Shown here: positions 1 to 5,615 of the stretch, in pieces
Layout: each line of letters begins with the position of its first letter
Position numbering within the stretch: the first letter of the stretch is position 1
Assembly (NCBI GenBank): GCA_002733735.2
Contig: NVWT02000021.1
Location: forward strand, 2,962 to 8,815
From: Robiginitomaculum sp.
GTDB taxonomy: Bacteria > Pseudomonadota > Alphaproteobacteria > Caulobacterales > Maricaulaceae
DNA length: 5,854 nucleotides
Direction of reading: 5' to 3'
The notes under the pieces: model-generated
Databases searched by the model: none
What the model was told of the DNA's origin: nothing
Seen by the model: only the letters and a program-made list of their open reading frames with translations
Position numbers and translations under genes: made by a program

Positions 1-362
1 CTATTGGGGTCAATAGGTGATGATGCGAAATGGCAACGTATCAATTTTCCACATTCATCATACTCACCGCTTACCAATGACCTTGTAGCATAGATGGAGC
101 CATCTTTACGCTGAAGTAGTGAAGTGAAATAGGCCGGTTGCCCATTTCTTACGGTTTCTTGTGCTTGTAAGACTGCGGAGCGGTCTGAGTTAGGGGCTTC
201 TATTATATCTTCGGGGTTTTTACCAATTAGTTCGTCTTTGGAGTATCCGCTATTTACCAGTTCCACATCATTGACTTCGACAATTACCCAGTGACTACCG
301 TTCCACTCTGTAACTACTATGCCATTTCCAGGCCATTTAGAGTCGTCAATATTGTCAGTCAT
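1..362 (-). CDS. PAS-domain protein, N-terminal part (cut by window edge)
   Basis: The minus-strand reading frame opens with ATG at 362-360 and stays open for 120 codons to the left edge, so the C-terminus and any output domain are missing. Residues about 12-115 read as a PAS sensory fold. The order is GIVVTEW, then IVEVND.ELVNSGYSKDELIGK (residues 27-48), a helical middle, and the late-PAS motif RKDGS at 85-89 followed by beta-strand-like sequence. There is no signal peptide or membrane segment, so the visible part should be cytoplasmic. It lacks the LOV cysteine motif (GRNCRFLQ), so a flavin-adduct photosensor is unlikely; no other ligand can be named. A GGGGA ribosome-binding site (371-367) lies 4 nt before the ATG. 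The gene is divergent from the Na+ symporter. What follows the PAS domain (kinase, GGDEF/EAL, nothing) cannot be told. The PAS call is by pattern recognition and fairly secure. Confidence 0.8.
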   Translation of the reverse strand, partial: MTDNIDDSKWPGNGIVVTEWNGSHWVIVEVNDVELVNSGYSKDELIGKNPEDIIEAPNSDRSAVLQAQETVRNGQPAYFTSLLQRKDGSIYATRSLVSGEYDECGKLIRCHFASSPIDPN

Positions 363-542
363 GCTATCCCCATTGGTAGGCAAAGCTACCATATTGCACT
401 TGTTCAAAGTGTGCTTTTACACGGATTTACTTTCTGTTTAGTTATCAAAAAGTAATTATCGATATTGACCCCAAGACAAACTCAAGCCAAATTGCCACTA
501 AATATACTCACATCTAAGTGGGCTTAAATTGGGGAAATAACT
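363..542. promoter_or_regulatory. Divergent intergenic region, PAS gene / NSS transporter
   Basis: This AT-rich 180-bp spacer must hold the promoters of both flanking genes. Visible elements are a perfect 6-bp inverted repeat TGGTAG/CTACCA with a 6-nt loop (374-391), which would lie in the 5' leader of the PAS gene, and two small overlapping dyads near 398-421 (CACTT/AAGTG and GTGT/ACAC). A TATACT hexamer (503-508) and a GGGGA ribosome-binding site (531-535) precede the transporter. The dyads are short, so an operator role is only a suggestion. Confidence 0.4.
503..508 (+). promoter_or_regulatory. Candidate -10 element for the NSS transporter
   Basis: TATACT matches the sigma-70 -10 consensus at five of six positions and lies 34 bp before the ATG, predicting a leader of roughly 28 nt. 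No good -35 hexamer is seen 16-18 bp upstream (the sequence there is near ACTCAA), so the call rests on the -10 alone. Confidence 0.3.
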
Positions 543-1982
543 ATGGCAGGAACTGTCTCGACTGGAAGTGACCAATGGTCATCAAGATTTGCATTTATCA
601 TGGCGGCTGTTGGCTCGTCGGTTGGGCTAGGTAATCTATGGCGGTTTTCTGCCGAGGCTGGTCAAAACGGCGGCGGCGCATTCATCATGATATATTTGTC
701 GTTTGTACTGCTAATCGGTATTCCGGTGCTGATGAGTGAATTCGTAATTGGCCGAGCAGGTAATGCCAACAGCGCCATCAGAAGCGTTACGGATATCGCT
801 TCGCGTTCGAATGTGAGCAGTAATTGGAGTGTTTTAGCATGGGTCGGGATGATCGCCTCATTCTTAATTGTCAGCTTTTATTGCGTGGTCGCAGCTTGGG
901 TGATTATTTATATTCCAAAATTTCTGTTCGGAGCTTTTGACGGACAAAGTGTTACACAGATTACTGAACAGTTTGCTATAACCAGAGAAAATGTTTGGTC
1001 TTTGTCCCCAACTAACTTCGGTGTGATGTGGTCATTTACTGCTTTTGCCGCATTGACTACATGGTTGGTGGCTAGGGGAGTGAATAGGGGCATTGAGTGG
1101 GCAACTAAAGTCCTTATGCCAGTGTTTTTCTTCTTATTGTTCTCGTTGTCTATTTATAGCTTATGGAGCGGCTTTGCTACTCCAGTAGAAAATGCTGCCG
1201 GTGCTGCAAGTAATGGCGCCAAAGAGGCTTTGAAGTTCCTGTTTTATCCGGACTTTAGTGCCGTTACACCAGAGGTCGCTACCCGTGCCTTGGGGCAAGC
1301 ATTCTTCTCTATTGGTTTGGGTAGCGCGATCATGATTACTTATGGTTCGTATCTACCGAAAAATGTCAATATTCCTCGCTCTTCTATCATGATTGGTTTA
1401 ACTGATACCGGTGTCGCTCTGATTGCAGGCTTGGCGATTTTCCCGATAGTGTTTGCTCATGGTTTAAGTGTCAATTCGGGTGCTGGTCTTTTCTTCGAAA
1501 CTTTGCCGATTGCGCTTTCATCGGCTCCGGGTGGTAATTTCATCGGCGCGGCTTTCTTTTTCTTAGCGATTTGCGCTGCTGTTACTTCGTCAATTTCCTT
1601 GTTGGAGCCTTCAGTTGCTTGGGTAATAGAAAAATTCAACACCAACCGTACTGGCGCGGCAATCATTATGGGAAGCCTGATGTGGCTGCTTGGATTAGCC
1701 TCTATTGGCATTCCCGGCTTTATGGGAGTGCTAGACGTCAAAATAGCCGGCGCGATTCTGGCGCCATTATCAGGCTTGCTGACGGTTTTGTTTGTCGGTT
1801 GGAAAATGAAAAAATCCATGGTTGATGAGCAAATGGCCGGTACTTCGGCTTTGTTACGGGTTAGCCTGTTTACTCTTGTTCGATATGTCGCTCCGGTATC
1901 TGTATTTATTGTTTTAGTGCTGGGAATTGATCACAATTATTTTGGTGACTTTATCGGACGCTTGATCGGAATTGCTACGTGA
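543..1982 (+). CDS. Sodium-dependent transporter, NSS/SLC6 (LeuT-fold) family
   Basis: This is an inner-membrane Na+-coupled symporter, probably for an amino acid or related amine; the substrate cannot be read from sequence. The 479 residues fit bacterial NSS members with 11 membrane helices. Helix 1 carries the unwound-helix signature VGLGNLWRF (27-35), followed by GQNGGGAF (40-47) and the helix-2 end SEFVIGRAG. Helix 6 has GQAFFSIGLG, with S256 at the position of LeuT Thr254 (Na1 site). Helix 8 has AAVTSS, with T348 and S349 matching the LeuT Na2 residues Thr354 and Ser355. Helix 7 contains TDT, whose Asp probably replaces LeuT Asn286, as in MhsT. The usual Pro after the WRF motif is Ser36 here. 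The ATG has GGGGA 7 nt upstream. The protein is complete with no frameshift. A lipoprotein gene follows after 142 bp. LeuT correspondences are by eye. Confidence 0.95.
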   Translation: MAGTVSTGSDQWSSRFAFIMAAVGSSVGLGNLWRFSAEAGQNGGGAFIMIYLSFVLLIGIPVLMSEFVIGRAGNANSAIRSVTDIASRSNVSSNWSVLAWVGMIASFLIVSFYCVVAAWVIIYIPKFLFGAFDGQSVTQITEQFAITRENVWSLSPTNFGVMWSFTAFAALTTWLVARGVNRGIEWATKVLMPVFFFLLFSLSIYSLWSGFATPVENAAGAASNGAKEALKFLFYPDFSAVTPEVATRALGQAFFSIGLGSAIMITYGSYLPKNVNIPRSSIMIGLTDTGVALIAGLAIFPIVFAHGLSVNSGAGLFFETLPIALSSAPGGNFIGAAFFFLAICAAVTSSISLLEPSVAWVIEKFNTNRTGAAIIMGSLMWLLGLASIGIPGFMGVLDVKIAGAILAPLSGLLTVLFVGWKMKKSMVDEQMAGTSALLRVSLFTLVRYVAPVSVFIVLVLGIDHNYFGDFIGRLIGIAT

Positions 1983-2053
1983 AATAGAGCCTAGTTACAT
2001 ATTGCTGTAATTCGTCACTGGTCAATTTGAGTTATTTCCTGTAAGCTACTGAA

Positions 2054-2059
2054 TATACT
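2054..2059 (+). promoter_or_regulatory. Candidate -10 element for the lipoprotein/methyltransferase pair
   Basis: A TATACT hexamer sits in the 142-bp gap after the transporter stop. It shares the 11-bp context CTRAATATACT with the hexamer before the transporter (498-508). It would start a leader of about 60 nt ahead of the ATG at 2125. TTGAGT (2027-2032) is the best -35-like sequence but is 21 bp away, too far for a normal promoter. I see no terminator hairpin after the transporter, so read-through is also possible. Confidence 0.25.
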
Positions 2060-2124
2060 AGTTTTTGGCGAATTTACAGCCAGTGATCACTACCCCTGAT
2101 TGCGGCGAGTTTTGGATAAGTAAT

Positions 2125-2763
2125 ATGCAGCGTTTAGCATTTGGTTTGCTGTTTTTGTTTGTTATAGGATTAGGTGCTTGCACCACGATATCCAGTGGCT
2201 CGAATTTTTCGGCCAAGATGGACGCAAAAGAAGTTCACCCAATTAAAGTCAAAGCAGACGCTTTGGTGGAATTGTTTACATTGCGTGGGTGGGCGGTAAA
2301 AGCTGATCCAGAAAAACAGGTCAATAAATTTGCTAGTTTGATTACCGGCGGCTGGGGTAAAGCTAATAGGCAGCCTGTAGATGATGTGGTCGATGTTTAT
2401 CTGGGTAATTTGAATGAAAACCAATCTGAACAGGCGGTACAGCAAGCCATGTTAAATGAGATTAACCTTGCTTCACGAGAAATAAGTTCATTGCGCCAAG
2501 GGGTCGAGTTATCAGTTGCCTCGATCAATTCAGATGCAGCTCTTCGATCTGGAATGTTATCATTGGAAAAAGCGGTTCTTACTAGCCGTAAAGCCAATAA
2601 GCTGTTTGCGCTTGCTGCTAGTCGTTCTGGATTTGCCAGCGCCGAGATGAAAACTGGCTTGCAAGGCCTACAGACCAATATAACTTTATTGACCCGTCAG
2701 GCCAATGCAATGCATGAAACTCGTAGGTCAGAGCTTCGCGGATTGCTTAATGGATCCAGCTAA
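2125..2763 (+). CDS. Predicted outer-membrane lipoprotein of unknown function
   Basis: This is a 212-residue protein with a type II (lipoprotein) signal peptide: basic start MQR, hydrophobic core LAFGLLFLFVIG, then lipobox LGAC with the lipidated Cys at 19. Residue +2 is Thr, not Asp, which by the E. coli sorting rule favours the outer membrane. The mature part starts with a short polar stretch and a region containing GWAVKADPEKQVNKFASL. From about residue 95 to the end it is strongly helical, rich in Gln, Ala, Ser and Leu, and could form a helical bundle; I recognise no catalytic motif or named family. ATG 2125 is chosen because it places the signal peptide at the very N-terminus; a TTG at 2065 in the same frame would put 20 unrelated residues before it. 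The ribosome-binding site is weak (GGATAAG, 2115-2121). The 3' end overlaps the methyltransferase gene, implying co-expression. Confidence 0.75.
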   Translation: MQRLAFGLLFLFVIGLGACTTISSGSNFSAKMDAKEVHPIKVKADALVELFTLRGWAVKADPEKQVNKFASLITGGWGKANRQPVDDVVDVYLGNLNENQSEQAVQQAMLNEINLASREISSLRQGVELSVASINSDAALRSGMLSLEKAVLTSRKANKLFALAASRSGFASAEMKTGLQGLQTNITLLTRQANAMHETRRSELRGLLNGSS

Positions 2764-3349
2764 GGTCAAAGGGTTCTTATCCCCAGTCGAAGGCCAAATG
2801 CTTAGTCAGTATGCTGTACAGGGCGTGCTGCTAGGCGAGGCGGTGGAAATTGGCTCATGGTGTGGTCGCTCGACAATTTATATCGCCAATGAGATCGCAA
2901 AAACCGGGCGTTTGTTTTTCGCCATTGATCATCATCGAGGATCAGAAGAAAATCAGCCGAACTGGGAATGGTTCGATAAAGAGGTTTGGGACGAACAGGC
3001 AAAAGCAATCGACACCTTGCCACACTTTCGTAACAATATTCGCTTAGCCAAGTTGGAAGCAACTGTAGTAGCAATGGTTGGTAATTCTGCGGCGATAGGT
3101 AAGGCGTGGGGTTCGCCTGTAGGTTTTTTGTTCCTTGATGGCGGACATACTATGTCTGCGGCACTGGCGGATTACCGTGCGTGGGTCGGACATATAACTC
3201 AGGGCGGAATATTGGCTATTCATGACGTGTTCCCTGATCCTGCTGATGGTGGTCGTCCACCGTTCGAGGTTTGTGAAATGGCAATTGCATCTGGGTTGTT
3301 TGCCCGAATTGATCAGGTGGATTCACTGATGGTTTTGCAAAGACTGTGA
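2705..3349 (+). CDS. Class I SAM-dependent methyltransferase (Methyltransf_24-like)
   Basis: This is a probable cytoplasmic methyltransferase of 214 residues with a Rossmann-like fold; the acceptor is unknown. Motif I is EIGSWCGRS (48-56), with the acidic residue and the two glycines of the SAM loop. AIDHH (73-77) supplies the acidic residue at the end of strand 2 expected to bind the ribose. FLDGGH (143-148) and IHD (172-174) match the conserved acid/His and HD positions of this family, which in CmcI-like relatives help bind a divalent metal. There is no signal peptide. The start is uncertain: ATG 2705 gives a 59-bp overlap with the lipoprotein gene, ATG 2714 is close by, and ATG 2750 would give a 14-bp overlap and begin MDPAKVKGFL. 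The longer form is kept because FADCLMDPAKVKGFLSP looks like one continuous helix leading into the domain, and AGG (2699-2701) lies just upstream. The 3' end overlaps the convergent VUT gene by 27 bp. Confidence 0.85.
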   Translation: MQCMKLVGQSFADCLMDPAKVKGFLSPVEGQMLSQYAVQGVLLGEAVEIGSWCGRSTIYIANEIAKTGRLFFAIDHHRGSEENQPNWEWFDKEVWDEQAKAIDTLPHFRNNIRLAKLEATVVAMVGNSAAIGKAWGSPVGFLFLDGGHTMSAALADYRAWVGHITQGGILAIHDVFPDPADGGRPPFEVCEMAIASGLFARIDQVDSLMVLQRL

Positions 3350-3838
3350 TTGGTTCTCTGATCGTCTAACGACTAAAGCAACGAAAATTGCGCCAACCAT
3401 TTTTCCTATTATTGACATTACAAGATTGGCAATGGTGAAAAACCCAGCACCAAGCAAAAATACCGCACTATCAATCGGTGCGGCGATTAAGCTGGATAGG
3501 AACACCCTCGTCGATAGGCGAAACTTGGTAAAGGTAAACAGTGACCAATCGACTAATTCCGAGATTGCAAATGCAGCACCTGATGCCAGTGCAAGTTTTG
3601 GTCCGGCCAATACTGCGGTTAGGCCAAGAGCGATCATCATGGCGATTAAAACCTTGTGGCCGATCTCGCGTTGGGCAAAATCGCGCACTACCAGCACAAG
3701 ACCTGTAACTATGGTCACGGGATTAAATGCCCAGCCGCCAAAAAGTTCAATATTTGGCGCCCAAGTAAACGACCAATTCACAAATGGGATCAGTGCGATG
3801 TAGACAAGCGTCCATTTTATCGAAAATAGTTTGCTCAA
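3323..3838 (-). CDS. VUT-family membrane transporter (putative queuosine-precursor transporter, YhhQ-like)
   Basis: This 171-residue protein is very hydrophobic, with about five or six membrane helices (first at about 9-27, the next ones near 37-51 and 63-92, others in the C-terminal half). It carries the family hallmarks NPVT (39-42), VRDFAQREIGHK (51-62) and SELVDW (93-98). E. coli YhhQ, a member of this family, imports the queuosine precursor preQ0; the substrate here is inferred from family only and could differ, since shorter alphaproteobacterial members are less studied. The start is TTG at 3838-3836. It is supported by a strong GAGAGG ribosome-binding site (3852-3847) 8 nt upstream, no in-frame ATG upstream, and a first methionine codon only at residue 67, inside the core. 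The basic/polar tail ENQSQSLQNHQ is probably cytoplasmic. The gene converges on the methyltransferase and diverges from folA. Confidence 0.8.
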   Translation of the reverse strand: MSKLFSIKWTLVYIALIPFVNWSFTWAPNIELFGGWAFNPVTIVTGLVLVVRDFAQREIGHKVLIAMMIALGLTAVLAGPKLALASGAAFAISELVDWSLFTFTKFRLSTRVFLSSLIAAPIDSAVFLLGAGFFTIANLVMSIIGKMVGAIFVALVVRRSENQSQSLQNHQ

Positions 3839-3888
3839 CGGATCAGCCTCTCATACACTTGTACAATAACCATTTATAGTAAAGTGCC
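3839..3888. promoter_or_regulatory. Compact divergent promoter region, VUT gene / folA
   Basis: Only 50 bp separate the two divergent starts, so their promoters must overlap or extend into the coding sequences. A minus-strand candidate is TTGCTT (3904-3899, inside folA) with a 17-bp spacer to TACTAT (3881-3876), a moderate sigma-70 match. A plus-strand TATAGT (3875-3880) is too close to the folA ATG for a normal leader unless the mRNA is nearly leaderless. TTGTACAA (3859-3866) is a perfect 8-bp palindrome midway. The region is too short for a riboswitch aptamer plus expression platform ahead of the VUT gene, unless transcription starts inside folA. Confidence 0.35.
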
Positions 3889-4404
3889 ATGAAAACCCAA
3901 GCAAAACTATCAATAATTGTTGCCGCCGGGCTAAATAACGTAATCGGTAAAGATGGTGATATGCCGTGGCGACTGGCCGCGGACATGGCGCATTTCAAGC
4001 GCATCACGACTGGTAAACCGGTGTTGATGGGGCGGAAAACTTGGCAAAGTCTGTTTGTGCAACCATTGCCGGGGCGCAAAAACTTGGTGTTAAGCCGTGA
4101 TGTTAATTTCCAAGCGCCAGCCGCTATGGTTTTTAGTGATCTGGACGCTATGATATCCAAAGGCAAGGCGTTGGCTGGTGCAAATGGCGAGGTAATGGTA
4201 ATCGGCGGCGGAGTGCTTTACGAGGCAGCGTTACCATTGTGTGATCGGGTGTATTTTACCCGGGTTAATGCCAGTCCTGACGGAGATACGTATTTCCCGG
4301 CACTTGATGTAAAAACATGGCAATTGGTACAGCAACAACCATACCCAGCTGATGACAAAAACGATCACGCCTTTGTCACACAAGTGTTCGAGAAGATGGG
4401 CTGA
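3889..4404 (+). CDS. folA: Dihydrofolate reductase
   Basis: Reduces dihydrofolate to tetrahydrofolate with NADPH, in the cytoplasm, for thymidylate, purine and formyl-Met synthesis. At 171 residues it has the usual length for a chromosomal FolA. The active-site region NNVIGKDGDMPWRLAADMAHFKR spans residues 16-38. W27 and D32 correspond to E. coli Trp22 and the catalytic Asp27, and F36 to Phe31. The NADPH-binding parts follow: MGRKTWQSL (47-55), PGRKNLVLSRD, and the nucleotide loop VIGGGVLYE, which matches E. coli VIGGGRVYE. All key residues are present, so it should be active. The ribosome-binding site is weak (AAAGTG, 3881-3886). thyA, its common partner, is not in this window. folA is convergent with mrp, with only 9 bp between the stops and no evident terminator. 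Residue correspondences to E. coli are by eye but unambiguous around the active site. Confidence 0.97.
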   Translation: MKTQAKLSIIVAAGLNNVIGKDGDMPWRLAADMAHFKRITTGKPVLMGRKTWQSLFVQPLPGRKNLVLSRDVNFQAPAAMVFSDLDAMISKGKALAGANGEVMVIGGGVLYEAALPLCDRVYFTRVNASPDGDTYFPALDVKTWQLVQQQPYPADDKNDHAFVTQVFEKMG

Positions 4405-4413
4405 GTTAAAGGC

Positions 4414-5529
4414 TTATTGCTTTGTTGCTGCCAATACCTTGTCGGCCAATTCGGCAAACACTTTCCCAAGCGGGCTATCAGGATCAGTCGCCACTGGTTT
4501 TCCCTCATCAGAAGCCGCTCGCAATTCTGGATCAAGTGGTATTTCTCCCCAAAATGGTACTTCCAATTCTCCGGCTACTCTTTTGGCGCCGCCTTTGCCG
4601 AAAATATCAATTCGTTCACCACTATCAGGGCTGATGAAACCGGACATGTTTTCTATTACTCCTAAAATTGGAACTTTAGCTTTTTGAAACATGTTAACCC
4701 CGCGCCTAACATCGGCCAGCGCCACTTCTTGCGGGGTGGCCGCTATTATTGCGCCAGCTAACTCGACTGTTTGCACGAGGGTAAGCTGTGCATCGCCAGT
4801 GCCGGGCGGCATGTCCACCACCAACACGTCTAATTCGCCCCAGTCACAATCAGAAAACATTTGTTGTAATGCTCCGATAATCATCGGGCCGCGCCAGATA
4901 ATCGCCTGTCCGTCACTGACCATAAACCCCATCGACAGAACTTTGACCCCATGAGCAATAAGAGGAATAATTTTATTATTATCGTCTAATTTTGGCTTTT
5001 GTCCGCTTAAACCAAATAATATCGGTGCAGAAGGCCCGTAAATATCGGCATCCATTAGCCCGACTTTTTTACCCTTTTGCGCCAGAGCTACTGCCAAGTT
5101 GACGGCGATAGTTGATTTGCCAACTCCGCCTTTGCCTGATGCTACGGCGATAACCGATTTTACACCGGGCAGGGAGTTGGGCGTTGGCGGCGGTGGGGTT
5201 CCGTGTCCGCCAGACATTGGTGCTCGGTTTTGGGGCGGTCGTTTTTTCTGCGAACTTTTGGGCTGCTGACTTGGCGTATCGCTATGTGCTGTTAAAACTG
5301 CAGTGACGGCATTCACGCCTCTGATTTTGCGAATGGCTTTTTCGGCCTTGGCGCGAATCGTTTCCATTTGTTCGGCCATTTCACGGCTGGTTTCAATGGC
5401 AAAGCCGACTCGGTCGTCTTTTACCGTCAGTCCTTGAACCACCCCTGAACTTAGAATATCCTTTCCAGTATTGGGGTTTTTGATTTTGGAAAGTGCTTTT
5501 TCAACGCTTTTTGTTAGTTTTTCCGACAT
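4414..5529 (-). CDS. mrp: Mrp/ApbC-type P-loop ATPase, Fe-S cluster carrier family, lacking the CxxC motif
   Basis: This 371-residue protein is a member of the Mrp/NBP35/ApbC family, which delivers Fe-S clusters to apoproteins in the cytoplasm. Residues 1-82 form a MIP18/DUF59 domain (NPNTGKDILSSGVVQGL; REMAEQMETIRAKAEKAIR). A linker rich in Pro, Gln and Ser follows (about 84-120, with a PPPP run). The ATPase domain starts near SVIAVASGKGGVGKST, with the deviant Walker A GKGGVGKS at 132-139 and signature Lys133. DADIYGPS, VVDMPPGTGD (Walker B region), TPQEVALADVRR and IENMSGF complete the family pattern. Where ApbC proteins have CPxC before the GERxDIFG segment, this one has S300-P-D-S303. 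The only cysteine in the protein is C228 (SDCDW). ATG 5529 is supported by AGGA (5542-5539) 9 nt upstream and by the family start; the frame stays open further upstream but encodes unrelated basic sequence. The gene is divergent from hflK and convergent to folA. Confidence 0.93.
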   Translation of the reverse strand: MSEKLTKSVEKALSKIKNPNTGKDILSSGVVQGLTVKDDRVGFAIETSREMAEQMETIRAKAEKAIRKIRGVNAVTAVLTAHSDTPSQQPKSSQKKRPPQNRAPMSGGHGTPPPPTPNSLPGVKSVIAVASGKGGVGKSTIAVNLAVALAQKGKKVGLMDADIYGPSAPILFGLSGQKPKLDDNNKIIPLIAHGVKVLSMGFMVSDGQAIIWRGPMIIGALQQMFSDCDWGELDVLVVDMPPGTGDAQLTLVQTVELAGAIIAATPQEVALADVRRGVNMFQKAKVPILGVIENMSGFISPDSGERIDIFGKGGAKRVAGELEVPFWGEIPLDPELRAASDEGKPVATDPDSPLGKVFAELADKVLAATKQ

Positions 5530-5615
5530 TTTGTTTGATCCTGCTTGCCATACGTTACATCTAGCCCCACATATTGGGTTAGTAAGCGTGTGATTCAAGC
5601 AAAAAGAGAGAAAAT
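5530..5615. promoter_or_regulatory. Divergent intergenic region, mrp / hflK
   Basis: These 86 bp hold both translation-initiation regions: AGGA (5542-5539, minus) for mrp and AGAGAG (5605-5610, plus) for hflK. Possible plus-strand promoter parts are TTGCCA (5545-5550) with CATATT (5570-5575) at a long 19-bp spacing. On the minus strand, TTGAAT stands 17 bp from AATATG. None is a strong match, so the promoters are not assigned. Confidence 0.35.

Noticed and set aside
4..474. 12-bp inverted match TTGGGGTCAATA (4-15) with TATTGACCCCAA (463-474)
   Set aside because: About one such 12-bp match is expected by chance in a window of this size, and one copy lies inside the PAS coding region. The local palindrome CTATTG/CAATAG at 1-16 is likewise short.
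1457..1819. Minus-strand open frame of 120 codons inside the transporter
   Set aside because: It lies wholly antisense to a clear NSS gene, has no family resemblance and no start context.
2065..2124. TTG start at 2065 for the lipoprotein
   Set aside because: It would place 20 unrelated residues before an otherwise perfect lipoprotein signal peptide, and it lies where transcription itself might start.
3843..4166. Minus-strand open frame of 107 codons across the 5' half of folA
   Set aside because: It is antisense to the conserved DHFR active-site coding region and shows no recognisable protein features.
5566..5578. CCCA/TGGG hairpin between mrp and hflK as terminator or operator
   Set aside because: The stem is only 4 bp, with no T-run and no extended symmetry.
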